A stretch of 64,000 nucleotides of DNA from Isoetes taiwanensis (GCA_021234155.1 JAJEKV010000010.1:13692538-13756537); one strand, 5' to 3'; positions 36,241 to 48,820 are shown, counted from the stretch's first letter. Made by a program: numbers and translations. Notes: generated by a model not told the origin, from the sequence alone.

Positions 36241-37198
36241 AATGATAGGGTGATTCCCATAGCTCCATCAAACAGTAACAGATCATGACTTTCATCGTCA
36301 CTACTTGTGGTGTCCTCCATTTCCAGTTCCATTGCAGAAGATTTCACTCGAGCTTTAGAAGCTCTCACTGGAGTTTTGGCATCATCTTTATCACTCCTAT
36401 CGCCACCTCGAGATCGTGGATCCTCATGTGTGCAATCCCGAGCAAGATGCCCTGGACGACCGCAGTTGTAGCAATTGAAGGATCTTCTTTTTCCCAGACG
36501 TGAAAATACCAAACCCTGCTTTAGTGTGGTTCGGTCAGAGACCACACCAAAGCCTTTAATTTGTACCACTTTTTCCGAAATCCTACTTTCATTTTGGCAT
36601 CATTCTCCATAGACAATGCCGCTGTCCTAGCATGTTGTAGAGTCTTAGGACGTAATAACTTAATCTGGGATGAGAATTCCCTTTGCAATGCTGTAATGAA
36701 ACGAGTACGCCTATCATGAGAAGAGATTCCTGGCAGGAGACTCAAAAGTTCATTGAAATGACTAGTAAAATCTTTCACTGTCTCATCCCGTCCCTGCCGC
36801 AATGTCTACCACTGATCTTTCAAGGTATCCTCATAATCATCCGGCATAAACTCTCTTCTCAAAAGCTTTTCCATATGTTCCCATGTCTTCACAGGATATC
36901 CCTCCGCCTCTTCTTCCTTCATCACTCGGGACCACCACAACACCGGTTCACCTTTTAGTTGGAACTTTGCCCAATATAGCTTTTTTTGCTCTGTATGCTT
37001 ATGTTCTTTGAAGAAGTCATTCATCTTCGTCAACCATTGCAAACAATGTGGTTCCATCATGTTCTCCTTAAAGAAATCAAGGACTTCCTTTGGATCCCCA
37101 GGCGTTTGTTTTTACTCTTCTTTTTCTTCTTGTGGTGCTCTGGGAATCACTAGAACCACATCTCCATCTGGCGAATCATCCCTTGAGGGCTCCGTGGT
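36207..37198 (-). pseudogene. gag: gypsy B gag, C-terminal part with zinc knuckle
   Basis: The capsid-like region is open from about 37060 to 36806 and continues with FTSHFNELLSLLPGISSHD (36770-36715). The CCHC zinc knuckle is at 36432-36473. The N-terminal part is at 42033-42400. Confidence 0.85.
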
Positions 37199-37203
37199 GG
37201 TGT

Positions 37204-37382
37204 TGATAATAAGTCAAAGATCTAGCCTACGGATGTGTGACGTGTCATTAGAGTCATGTCCCAATAGAGAGTCGCGATCCCATGGATGCATAATATATTT
37301 TGTAACCGCTCTTTTCGATATCAATTCACCTACCTATTCTTCCTCATCTTCTTCTATTATTGTCTATTCTATATTGTTGTTA
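37204..37382 (+). repeat. copia B 5' LTR
   Basis: 179 bp, TGATAATAAG...TTGTTGTTA. It differs from copy A mostly at CAG/CTG (AGTCAGCATC there, AGTCAAAGATC here). Confidence 0.9.
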
Positions 37383-37399
37383 TGGTATCGAGCTTGGGC

Positions 37400-40300
37400 G
37401 ATGGGCAATAAGGAAAAGAAACGCCAGATTTGGAAGCAAAAGATAAGATCAAAACTTGCACTCGAAGGGTTAACGAATCGCCTAAACGAGATTGAATCGT
37501 TTGAGAGAAGGCGCGCATGCTTGGAGTTCGGCAGATTCTAAGCAAACAGATTTCTCACAACAAGAATAGGTTTCACGTAAAAGGGAGTGTATTCCAACCA
37601 TTGTCATTTTAGTGATTCACAAATCCTTCTGAAACATGGCGGAGACGGATACGAACTTGGAAAGATTCTTAGAGAAGTTCTTAGAAAATTCTTCGGAGAC
37701 AATTATCATACATGGTCCATGAAGCTACAACTAATTCTAATGAGAGAAGCAACCCCGGTCGCTGGTGGAAGGCAATGCAATTGAAGCCGCCAGATGCTTC
37801 AAAAGCTTTAGAATGGGACCGAGAGATAGGAAGGCCATAACCACAATTGGCCTTGCTCTTGGAGAAGAGTATGTTCACTTGATAGATTTGAAGTCGACCT
37901 CAAAGGAGAATTGGGAAACATTGGTGAAAGCATTTGGTGGATCCCAAAAGCATGTGAATTATCTTTAAAACAACAATTCTTTTACATATGAACCCCGTGG
38001 GGAGTCATAGCGAATATTTGGAGCGTAATTAGTAACTTGGTAGTGCGACTTGCAAGAGTGAAGGCAAGTGGTGTCCAAAGAAGATCAAATGGCGCTTTTA
38101 TTGAAGGGAGTGGCAGCAGATTTTCAAATAAATGTAAGATTAACAAATATTCCCGGACAATCAATGGACAGCTTTAGTTCGCGACTTCTAGAAGAAGAAA
38201 GAAAAACTCAAAGTTGAAGGCAAATGAAGAATTCAGCCTTCTTTACAAGAAATAAAATGTATGGCCAAATCAACAAGCCTATACGATTGGGAGAGCAAGC
38301 AAAGCACCCATAGGTCAATCATTTTGGAAATTCTAATACCAAATCAAGTGGAATAAGACAAGATGGAAACTTCAACAATGGTCCTAGTGGAATGAGTAGG
38401 ATGGTTAAAGGAAAGGAAGGACCATGTTACCATGATGTGGTAAAACCAGGGCACTTGGCCAAAGAATGCGAAACGAATATGATTGATGCAATAGAACCAA
38501 TCTCAGAGATGTGAGGCGACCAGAGAATAAAGACCTGAGAAAGGCTTTTCATGGTTAGTACTTCATTGAATTTAAATAGAGCAATTTATTTAGATTCGTG
38601 CATCCATTCACATGACTGCCCAAATATCTTTTTAAACCTTGAACCATCTAATGAAAACCAAGTGTATGTGGGAGACAACACCGCATTAGACATTAAGGGC
38701 AAGGGAACTATCACAATGATGACTTGGAGATCGTGGATCGTAAGATTCATGATGTGTACCGTTCCCTAAGTTAGCACATACAATGTTGTCGGGCTGGGAA
38801 AATCACGTGATGTTGGCATGCAAATAATGTTTTTGTACAGAGGGAAAGTGCTACATAATGAATGAGCAGCAAATAGCAAGTGGCACATGAAGGGATGGGC
38901 TTTATCACCTTGATGCCCAACTAAAAAAGCCCCCACAAGCATTGTCAATGATGCAACCAAAATCTAGTCTACGCTTATGGCATACAAGATTGGGCCATCC
39001 ACACGTACAGTGCTCTCCGTAAATTAGTAAAGGAACAGCTAGTAACAGATTTTGCCATCCTTAGATCAAGAAAACTTGGACTTTTGTGATGCCATCATGG
39101 GGAAGCAAAAAAAGATACTTTTTCCGCTGGAGAGAGCACTAGAGCCTTTAAGGTTTGTCGGATTTAATTCCGCATCGCTTATGGACCAATGCAAACATTA
39201 ACACATGGCGAAGAGATATTTTCACTTTCATAGACGATTTCTCTCGGCCATGTGATCGCCCGTCTGGGGCCAAAATCGAAGTCTTTGCAATGTTTCAGAG
39301 TTCCAAGTCCGAGTTGAGACACAAACGTGAGAAGAATAAGGATGATTCATAGTGACAATGGTGGAGAGTTCACTTCGGGCATTTGAGAACCATTGTAGAG
39401 CGCGTGGAATACATCATCACCACAGCGGTTGCTTATACACCACAACAAAAATGGTGTCAATATGAAGCGGATGAACGAACTTTGATGGAATGTGCCGATA
39501 ATGCTCCATTATGTGAATGCCCAAACAGTTTTGGGCGAAAGGCGTCATGACAAAGAGCCTACTTTGAGGAACCCTTCCCACATCCAAATTACACATGCTA
39601 ACACCTTTATGAAGCGGGAGGGGCATAAACCATCCATTGCTCACTTTAGCATCTTTGGTTGTTTAGCCTTTGCACAAGTTCCCCGTGAGGAAAAGCTGTA
39701 GAAATTGGATGACGTGTATAAGATGTGTTCATGTAGGATATGTTCAAAATGCCAAAGCTTCATTGTGTTGTATAATCTTGAGAGTGGAACTTTCCTCATC
39801 AGGTAGAGATGTAGTATTTGACTAAGATCAACTTTATGGGGAGCAGCCGCACGGTTTACAAGCCGGATGTTTTGGATATAGACACGTTGGATGAGTGGTG
39901 CTTTGTTAATTCGAATATTCAAAGATCCCACACTAGTTAGTACTTTTTTTTCACCGGGGCTTCTTCAAGTGGATCAAGTGGTGATGTTGCGCTTCCATCA
40001 AGTGATCCCTCATCCGTAGCAGCTTGCTCCAAGAGAAGAACCCGTCCAAGATATTGAAGATGTTCCTTTAGCTCTTGAACAAAATTCTCCATATCCAAGC
40101 GTCCACTAGAAGTCTAGATCGGCCAAATCGCGGGAGTCACCGATCTGGCCGCACAAGCCATTTGACCCCTAAGTTTGTTGAATCTCGTTACTCATAAAAA
40201 GCATCTAGGGATACTTGGGCGCCGCAAAACTTTCGTGGTTGAAGAACCTAATACAATGGAAGAAGCCATGCAAGGGCTTATGCTCAGGAATGGCAAAAGC

Positions 40301-41790
40301 AATGGAAGATGAATATGCCTCTCGATGCACAATCATACATAGCAGCTCGTTCCTCTTCCACCAGGCCGCCAAGTTGTGAGTACTAAATGGCTCTTCAAGA
40401 TCAAACGTGATGGTGAAGGTCACATTCAACGCTTTTAAAGCCGATTTTAGTGGCGATGGCTTCTCGCAAATAGCTTCCAGGCATTGACTTCACAAACTTT
40501 TTCACCAGCTTGTTCAGATGTCCTCCATAATTTATCTTTGGCCATTGCTACCAGTTTAACTTGGAAGTTCATCGATGGATGTCCAAACCGCTTTTCTCCA
40601 TGGTATTTTAGCGAAGAAGTTTATGTATCCCAACCGTAAGGCTTTGTTACGCCAGAAAAATGAACATTTGGTGTGCAAATTGGATAAAGCCTTGTATGGG
40701 TTAAAGCAATCGCCTCAGAGCATAGTTTGATTGCATCAACGGTACCGATCTATTGGTTTTCTTAGTCTTTGCTGCTGATCCAAATGTATATCGGAAAACC
40801 AAGGTACATCCTTTCTCTATCTTGCACTTTACGTTGATGATTGTGTGTTGGTTTCCAACAGCCCCGCTTTTCTTGAATCAAGTTAAAAATCTGCTATCAT
40901 CGAAGTTTCAGATGTCTACATGGGGGGAGATATCATCGTCCCCTCTCGAGATACATATAACAAGAGATAGGAATGAAGGGTGGATGAAACTAGGGCAGAT
41001 CAAATACATTGAAGAACTTTTTGAAAAGTTTGAGATGATCTGACCAGAATTTCGGGGCAACTCCAATGGAGCGTAACTGGCTTACAATTGACATGGCTCC
41101 ACAAAACGTAAGAGGAGAGAGAGTATAAAAGTTCCATATCGACATGCGCCTGGTAGCTTGATTTACTTGGTTGTTTCTACTAGATCGATATATCATATGC
41201 GGTTAATGCGATAGTCAATTTATGGAAAATCCGGCAGTCACATTGGAATGCGTCAAATGTATAATGCGATATCTCAAGGGCACATGCAATCATGTTCCGA
41301 TGTATCAACAAGTTGATTCAGCCAGACTTCAAATTGGTTGGGTACACCAGGATGCGATTGGGCGGGTGAGTTAGATACAAGAAGATCAATATCGATATGT
41401 CTTCTTGCTTGGTGATTGTGTCATATCATGGCAAAAGCAAGCGTCGATCCATAATAGCCCTTTCCAAAGACCGAATCGGAGTGTGTATTGCAGCAAGTGT
41501 AGCAAAGACAAGAGGCTATTTGGTTAAGGCAATTATTATGTGGACTTCTACAAGAGCAAGGAAAACCAACAATCATATATTTTGTGACAACCGTAGTGTC
41601 GTAGCCTTGGCCTATTCCCTTTAAATATCATGCAAGAACCCTCGATATATCAACCCGATATCACTTCATTCGAGAGCAGGTCCGAATGGAGTTCTTGACT
41701 TAGTTTCTTGTTCAAATGAAGAAATGCTTTGCTGATATATTTACTAAGTCTCTTGACGATTATCAAGTTCCGTAAGATGATCGATAAACT
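37400..41790 (+). pseudogene. copia B gag-pol
   Basis: Gag has NYHTWSMKLQLILM near 37700-37745 and the TTIGLALGEEYVHLIDL region at 37840-37890. The protease motif at 38593-38601 has lost bases and is out of frame. Integrase is about 39120-39700 with SDNGGEF near 39355, and RT is about 40380-41180 with YVDD near 40830-40841. RNase H runs through 41400-41700 without interruption, which gives the empty site for the transposon in copy A. Many frame breaks exist, at other positions than in copy A. Confidence 0.85.
41409..41412. other. empty site of the DNA transposon (TTGG)
   Basis: The sequence CTTCTTGCTTGGTGATTGTG is uninterrupted here. In copy A the same site is split by 3944 bp with TTGG (or CTTGG) on both sides. 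Confidence 0.9.
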
Positions 41791-41851
41791 CAAGATTCTC
41801 GTTATATGCACCGAAAGCTTAATCCGTGCTAGTGCTATCTGGATGGGGGAG

Positions 41852-42027
41852 TGATAATAAGTCGAAGATCTACCTCCCGATGTGTGACGTGTCATTAGAG
41901 TCATGTCCCAATAGAGAGTCACATCCCATGGATGCATAATATATTTTGTAACCGTTCTTCCGATATCAATTCACTACCTATTCTTCCGCGATCTTCTTCT
42001 ATTATTGTCTATTCTATATTGTTGTTA
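41852..42027 (+). repeat. copia B 3' LTR
   Basis: 176 bp; ends TTGTTGTTA before GGTGT. Preceded by the PPT GATGGGGGAG. Confidence 0.9.
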
Positions 42028-42032
42028 GGTGT

Positions 42033-42400
42033 TCTTCCTCGGACTCCTCACTATCCGAGGAATCATCCTTATGCCATCCTTTACCCTTATTCCTAGCTCC
42101 ACCATTACATACCGCTAGCCAGTGTTTGTACTTGAGTCAGCCTAGTTTCTCGGCAAAGATCTCCGCACCCACCACGTAGTCTACATGATCCTCCTTGGTA
42201 AACTCTTTGGTAAGCTCCTTGGTCGATTTCATATGCAAACTTTTACTTTTCGATGTTTAGCTTTAGTAATGCGAAGAACTACCTCGTTCCGTATTCTCAA
42301 ACCAACCTTTGCTCTTCACCATCAAAAGCGACTACGCCATTATCCTCGGCCAGCTTCATCATCTTGCCTCCGTGATAACAACTCAAAAAGCTCTCGTGAA
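42033..42400 (-). pseudogene. gag: gypsy B gag, N-terminal part
   Basis: It corresponds to 21859-22200. The protein is recognisable in pieces but broken by several indels, and the CAG/CTG positions are strongly altered compared with copy A. Confidence 0.7.
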
Positions 42401-42408
42401 AGCACCAC

Positions 42409-42929
42409 TATTACTTAACCGCAGAAATCTCACTAAGTCCACATTACGTAACCTAGGTGACGCAAGGAGAGGTAAAGGTCTCCCCCCAACCGTAGATCCA
42501 CTAATGGATCACCCACCGAAACAGAACTAGCACCGATATAGCCAAAGGAAAAGTCCCTTAGAATGTGACGCCCCTTCCTTCATAAAGGCCTCCTCTTAAA
42601 ATAGATCTAGTTCCCCTTTTACCTCCTTCCTTCTATCTTTGGCTTTCACCTTTGGCCAAAGATGACACACAAAGACAAGATATGAAAGACAACATGATTT
42701 GGGGTCATGACTCCCAATACATGGGACGATAGGGCATTTACCATCCTAATACCGCATTAGGGCATTGACCTTCTAATACCATTCTTGTGTACACGCTTAA
42801 TATTTTGGCCCTCGAAAAATGCTTAACTCGACCGATCACACACATCACCCCACACATAGATCCCTTTGGTCTCTACACTGCACCCAGGCTTCACCCTTGA
42901 TGTCCGGATTTTAGGTTAGAATCGTAGCA
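42409..42929 (-). repeat. gypsy B 5' LTR
   Basis: The outer end TCGTAGCA is followed by CTTTC. The inner part is heavily altered compared with the other three LTRs, again with changes at former CAG/CTG sites. Confidence 0.82.
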
Positions 42930-44086
42930 CTTTCCTAACTTCTAGATAGGAAATATAGGCTATGGCAACCGGGTCTTAATCCATCTTTTAGCATTTTAGT
43001 TAAAGACATCAAGCTTTCATCATTGGTGAGATCTCGAGGCATGGTAGCTTCTAGTTGGTTAATCATGAACCAAATACCATGATCAAACCAAATTACATTA
43101 CCGGATCATTCTTTTTTTTTCTTTTGTTGTACTTGTTCTTGTCACATCCTCAAGTGAAATAGGAACAATAAGGCCTCCAAACCCTTTTGAAATAGTAGTC
43201 ATTCCTCTTAAAATTAGGGAAAACCATGTGTCCTTTTTGTAGGATTTGTATCACTCTTCCCTTAAGGCATGTTGGGTTAAAAAAGTCCATCTTAAATGGG
43301 AGCTCTTCAAAGAATACATTGAAGGTTTTTTCTAGCCTAATAGCAGCAGACTTAGCATTGTTGATCTCCTCTCTAATGATCCATGCCAGAGCTATCCAAG
43401 TTTCTACATCAGTTGCAGGCAGTGCACCAAAGTTCTAGCTTCTCCAGATGGCGTGCTCATACAAGGAAGCATAAGCTTCCATTGACTGTTCAATAATGAC
43501 AGGATAACATGCCGAGTTTGCCAAGGTAAGATTTGGGATATTCTCTTCTCCTTCAGTGCCTTTTACTTTGGTTTCCTCACTCCGTGGAAAGTCTTCCTCT
43601 ATCAGGTCCATTTCTGACAAGAGACTGTCCTGAGTATCATCATGCTCTTTTAAGGGACTGGCAATATTCTCCTCCTTGGTGGGTGGTACAATTTTGTTCC
43701 CATCTTCCAATGCAATAAGGCCAATCACAAAGTTCTTAGCTGAATACCCTCAGGGCATGTTCTGTCATATAATATAGTGTTGATCTCCTGATACACATTG
43801 GTATTAATACCTCTACATTTTGAAAATTCAAAATTGACTTTTTCATGGATTGATATACCTTGAACCAACCATTAAAGCCAAGGCAAGCTACTGGAGAAAT
43901 CTTCTTGTCATATAAGCAAACTCCTTGAACATAATAAAGGCATATATCTCTTTTGTTTTCAATGCAGCCCAAAATAGTCCGGACCACATAATTTTGTATA
44001 GTCAATGTTGCACTTGTGATAGTCACATGCTAATAGCTCCTTGATCCATTGATTATTAGTCTCATTCTCTTCATCTATTGCCTTTT
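42930..44086 (-). pseudogene. unknown protein of the RT locus (ORF2), N-terminal part, copy 2
   Basis: This is the duplicate of 22759-23926. It shares the frame change and the TAG stop (about 43435-43437) with copy 1, so these predate the duplication or are read errors common to both. A 12-bp deletion near 43677 removes a few acidic residues. No known domain. Confidence 0.5.
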
Positions 44087-44395
44087 CTTATATTATGCAA
44101 CAATATGTCACCATTAGCATGACAATATTTCACCTAAATATTAAGGCTTATCTTGGTTCTCCGTTTAGTAATCGGTAGTTTTGTAGATGGATTCCAACCC
44201 CACGCTTGCTCCATCCAAATGAAAAAATAATAGAGGTATTCATGCATGAAAATGACCGTGAGTTTTTAGAAAGGTTAATTAGAGTACCCTAAAATAGTTT
44301 GTCCAAGAGAGTCACCAGAGGAAGGGAATTAGGTCAAGCCCATTGTTGCCAATGAAGTTCAAGAAGCCCTAAATTATACCTTAGAAATTTTAAAC

Positions 44396-44397
44396 AT
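44396..44397. other. empty site of the Helitron (A|T)
   Basis: TTTTAAACA|TATGAAAAAG runs through here. In copy 1 the Helitron lies between this A and T, without duplicated bases. Confidence 0.92.
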
Positions 44398-44669
44398 ATG
44401 AAAAAGTATGTTTTAGCCAAAGTGGAGTCTCAACTTCCTTTCATATAGAATCCAAGTTTAAGGTACTAAACTTTGCATAATTCAAACCCCGTGCTAAAAG
44501 ACATAAGAATAGTTAGATAATTAATAAAAAACCCTACCTCCCACTTTGTGGCAAGGTTGGGCCATTCCACAAGATAGAAGTAGCAAACTATGATTACAAA
44601 GAAGGAGAGTAAGACCTTTCAGTAATCAAGGCCCCACCCCTCGATATCTCTTTATTATTAAACCAAAAT

Positions 44670-46142
44670 TCAAAAATATTTCATACAATTGTCTTAAAAA
44701 TCCTTAACATGTCACCCGTGATCGTATAATAAGCCTAGGAATTGTTCATTATTAACATTTCTAGTTATATCTTCTTGTAAAAGCCGCATCGGAAAGCTTC
44801 ACTAGATTTTTAAGATCATATGCCAATATGCACGTGAGTGAGCATATATATAAGGTAAAATTTGTGAAACAATTACCTTGATGCTTGATTATAGGGTCCC
44901 GCGAATCGCCATAATGAATTTAGTAACCAGAAATGGGAGTTTGACCCTTTTATCAAACCCGATAATGTGAACATCCCACGCTCATGGTCAATAACCAAAA
45001 TAAGAGGTTGAGAAATGCAGCTTTTAAAGCCATAAGGAGTGCATCCATCTTCATTTTTATATGATGTTTCATCCCCATAGATAAATGTCAAGTTGTAAAT
45101 AGTGACTTTATAATCATTCGAGAAGAAATCTTGTAAGTGTCCCCATTAATGATGTTCGTCATCAATATACCTAGAGGCATACCTAAATTTCTTGATATCA
45201 GCCATTTCTCCTGTGTGTGCCAATTTGAGGATAAACCTAAGCTCATACCATGCAAGGTACAAATTGCACCAGGCAGGACTGCAAGCAAATCCCATGGGTA
45301 TGCCTTTGCATTGTTTCCATACTTCAGTGCCCATTTGGAAAAAGCGCTGGTTCAAAAGCGTGTGAATTTAGCAACTACAAATGTTTCTCTCTCTACTGCA
45401 CCAATGTCTTCAGCTTTTGCCCTTTCCGTACCCTCTGTTCATAACATTCCCCTCTGTTCATAACATTCCAGCTTGCATCATCTTCATCACTCAGATGTTT
45501 ACACCATTTGGTATGTAGTGTCCATTCTTCTCCTTAACCTTAAAGGTACAAAAGAAGATTTTGATCCCTCATGTGATCCCAAATAAGGTCAGCTACTTCA
45601 TTTATGATGTAAATAATGCCATCTTACTCATCAAGAGGGATGTTTTCATAGCATTTCATGATGTCTGTTGAGAAGACATCATGAATTTGGTGTGGTAGAT
45701 TTAATATGACATCATATGTCGAGTTTACTATCCAGCATCCATTGACCTCTTTACACCACAATCTAATTTGAGCTGTTTGCCTGTGACAGACTTCGGTCCA
45801 CATTTCAATAAAACTATTCAGAATTGCAGTAATGCTTACGGACACTTCTGTGAACACGGAGTTGTGCAAATTGGTTAGCCACCTATATTCCTACTTGTGA
45901 GCCTTGTAGCAAGCCATAAGGTAAGGTAGTTTAGAACATTCAATAGGCACATGAAATTGAAAGCTCTCAGTTTCTTCAATACATTTGGTTTTAATTTCAG
46001 TAGGAGAAGATGGGACCTTTTGAAAGTCTGAGCTGCTTAGTCTTTTAATAGCCATCTCCCTGATGTGGAATTGACAAATAAAGCAAGCGTAATTTGCAGC
46101 CTTGTCAATTTCTGATATGTAGAAGTATTTTTGGTTAACCAC
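44670..46142 (-). pseudogene. reverse transcriptase, copy 2
   Basis: This is the duplicate of 28592-30064. GIPMG is at 45290-45304 and YIDD at 45158-45169. The N-terminal half is better here: YRW, then a long open frame 45869-45624 (SVFTEVSVSITAILNSF, then STDIMKCYENIPL). The C-terminal half (44670-45090) is worse than in copy 1. Comparing both copies shows that each repairs frame breaks of the other, so the ancestral frame was probably longer than either copy shows. Confidence 0.75.
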
Positions 46143-48098
46143 TCAAGGTTACTGCAGACATCAGCATCCTTCTACAAGAATCTTTTTGCATGTAGATTTC
46201 TCAAGTGCTCCACAATGTTCATGTGGCAAAACCTGAGAATCATTTCAGTAAGATGTTTTTTATCAGAGTAAGAGAGATCCAAAAGGTTATAGTGATGTAC
46301 TCTAAAGAAATCTCTGCATATATAAGAGCTTGCACTCAAGAAGGCCTAAAATTACTTGGAAAGTGTCCACATAGCTTGAATCCACGGAATTGACATGTCT
46401 TGAACCTTCTCTGCTAGACATCTACAAGTTTTGGAACTAACCGATCACGTTTCTTTTTCTATTGTTTATATTTGTTTGGTTGAGTTGTCTCTATATTTGC
46501 TTGGTTTAGTATTTTGTTGCTATTATAATGAGTTAATTAAGGAGTAAACCATTGGGATAGGGCTCAATTGTCTTGCACGTGGATAGAATCAGCGAAGACT
46601 GCACAGATTGCTCAGAATAGTCAGAGGAATTGTAATAGAAAGGAAATGCATTGGTTTGAATGATTGTAATGTAACTAATATAATATGAAATATAAGGATT
46701 ACTAAGTATGACAAATGGACATCTGAGATGGCTCTTAAGTAGATCCTCCTCGACATGAGTAAAGGAGAATATGAGCATCTGGGTAGCTAATCGGTAAGTT
46801 GAGCATGGAGCTCAAGGATTGTGCCATCTATGTTGTTTTGGCTCCTAAAGATGGAGCTATGATTTAGAATAATGTGGCAAGGATTACATGAAGTTGCGGT
46901 CATCAGGTTATATTGATTTTTAAGCTGGAAGTGCTAGGTTTTGAGATTTTCCATTAGTTGCATGAATATATCTCCTGCTATGGAAAGTAGGTTAATAGCG
47001 AAATATATTAAAACCATAGCTAATGATTGAATTGTAACTATTGAGATGGAATTGTTAAAGGTAACGCATGATATGGGATTGAATGGTTTGGCTAAGAGAG
47101 CCATAGGAAACTTATGGGCGCGTTTGAGTATGGCTATGGTGCAAAGAAGTGTTAGCATAACAGATGAAGTACATAGGTGTTGGATTTACATCAATATTAC
47201 AAGAGAAGGCTTCCCTTGACATGTTTGGATTGTGATCATGATCTTCATCACTGAGTTTGCTACCTCGACATGGTATTGAATGTATGAGTAACCTTGGCAA
47301 GGGGATTACACGTAGAAAATATGATAAGTTATCATGGCTACTGGATTTAGTGGAAGCTAATATGAAATTGTATTCCTTATGAAGGGTAAGCTTTTGCTTA
47401 TGGACAAGCTACTTTGACATGGCTAGATTGTGATTGGGATCATAGGCATCATCGGAAATTGATCTTTTAGGCATATGTATATTACATAATGTAATGAACA
47501 TCACATGTTATTGTCATTGCATTGTTCCACTATTGTCTTAGTATTTTGATGTCTCTTGGATCCTCCCTGGTCGGCTTCTAGGTTCGATTGGCCTAGGTTT
47601 CTCCCCCCGATGCCCATGTTCATCCCCCATTTCTTTGTGGTACTCTTGTGCTCTATAGTTCTCCGGCAAGGATGCTACGTCACCTTTGTGACTCCATGGT
47701 AAGAGGTCCTCCGCCCGCCGATGTGGGCGTTAAGGGTATATGCATCACGAGGTTCACCCCACCAACTCAATCCGGGCTCGAATGTGAGTGGTCGGGCATT
47801 TCTCTGCTAAGCTGGTGCATGTGGTGGTTGAGCTTCCCATTGTCCCGAATTGTGCGTCATGATGGTTTGGTATTTTGGCTATGTTCTTTGCTTCTGATGA
47901 TTATGTGTTGTATTTTATTTGATCATATTATCATTATCTAGAACTATACTCACATAGAATCTTTTGTTTTGCTTGTGCTTATGTCTTTGTATTCAAGATT
48001 CCAGAGTATTTCCATGCATGAAGTGGCAGCCAGGGATCCCCACTTAGTCACAAGGACTAACCCCATTGAGTGCATGTGCAGTTAATTCGCAAGACAGT
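46143..48098. other. 5' region of the RT locus, copy 2
   Basis: It is nearly identical to 30065-32049, with a short deletion near 46700 and dense differences at 47560-47850. No gene is recognised on either strand. Confidence 0.6.
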
Positions 48099-48403
48099 GG
48101 TCAGGTTGATGGTGGCGATGTAGCTGGGAATTGTGGTTGAATTCCAGAGTTTACGCTTTTGTTTAGCTTGCGTAGCAATTGTTTATACCTATATATTGAG
48201 AGTATTGTGGATAGTACATCATTTGAATTTTATACTCTTGATGGATAATGGAAGTTATAAGAATGGATCATTTCTAGTTGCAAAATAGAATTCAATTCTT
48301 CATCATATTCAATTGTTTGTCACACCAACCTAGCAAGAGTCTTTGTAAGTTTTGACAAGATCCCGAGTTGCCAGGAGGGTCAACTCGGCAGGCTCATCAC
48401 AGT

Positions 48404-48820
48404 TGGTATGAGAGCAACGTTGGATCTTTGGATGCTTACATTATGATCTGTTGATTGCAGGTTTGGATCTTTGAGTATTGACATGGTGGACCATAGATTA
48501 AGTAAAGGTTGGAATGTGCTAATGGCTCCTCTTTTTGAATTATTCGAAGACGGTGTTCTAAGTGTATACTGTCTTGAAGCTCCATCATTGCTATGGAAGC
48601 GAACGATGAGAAGTATCCATGTAGTCAAATTGCCATGTTGATCTTAAGTTAAGGGTTTCTTTGTGGCATGTCTAGTAAGATGGGTAGCAGTTGTACATCT
48701 AAGGTGGAGTTTTGATTTGAGCTAGAGCTATTCTAAATTTGAGAAGTTGGAATCATAGAATGCTTCAGTAGACCTATGATCGACCTATAAGGACATGGGT
48801 TAAATTTTAGAAGGGGAGAC
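48404..48820 (+). mobile_element. LTR-retrotransposon remnant with very short interior
   Basis: TGGTATGAGAGC at 48404-48415 differs by one base from the plant PBS TGGTATCAGAGC. A purine tract AGAAGGGGAGAC at 48809-48820 is directly followed by TGTAACAGAC, a typical LTR start. Only about 400 bp lie between, with no gag or pol. The preceding 300 bp (from 48099) would be the 5' LTR end and 48821 onward the 3' LTR start, but I cannot match the two, so the LTRs are either truncated or this is chance. Confidence 0.4.

Larger units (their letters stand above)
37204..42027 (+). mobile_element. Ty1/copia element, copy B, nested in gypsy gag
   Basis: This is the duplicate of the copia at 13090-21853 without the inner DNA transposon, 4824 bp long. 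The TSD GGTGT is at 37199-37203 and 42028-42032. LTRs are 37204-37382 and 41852-42027; the PBS at 37383-37393 lacks one A; the PPT is 41842-41851. Gag, protease, integrase, RT and RNase H follow in copia order. Confidence 0.92.
32531..42929 (-). mobile_element. Ty3/gypsy chromovirus, copy B, interrupted by copia
   Basis: This is the duplicate of the element at 8411-22758 with the same copia insertion in gag. The LTRs are 32531-33053 and 42409-42929. Here the chromodomain and reverse transcriptase are better preserved than in copy A, while the right LTR is worse. The element is minus strand, with order gag-PR-RT-RH-IN-chromodomain. Confidence 0.9.
32050..48098. repeat. tandem segmental duplication, copy 2 (16.0 kb)
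   Basis: This is the second copy of the block at 7926-32049. It lacks two insertions present in copy 1: the Helitron (empty site 44396/44397) and the DNA transposon in copia (empty site 41409-41412). Their combined 8026 bp accounts for nearly all of the length difference. The remaining differences are mainly small changes at CAG/CTG. The copy could be a real tandem duplication or two haplotypes joined end to end by the assembler; reads spanning 32050 would decide. Confidence 0.92.
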
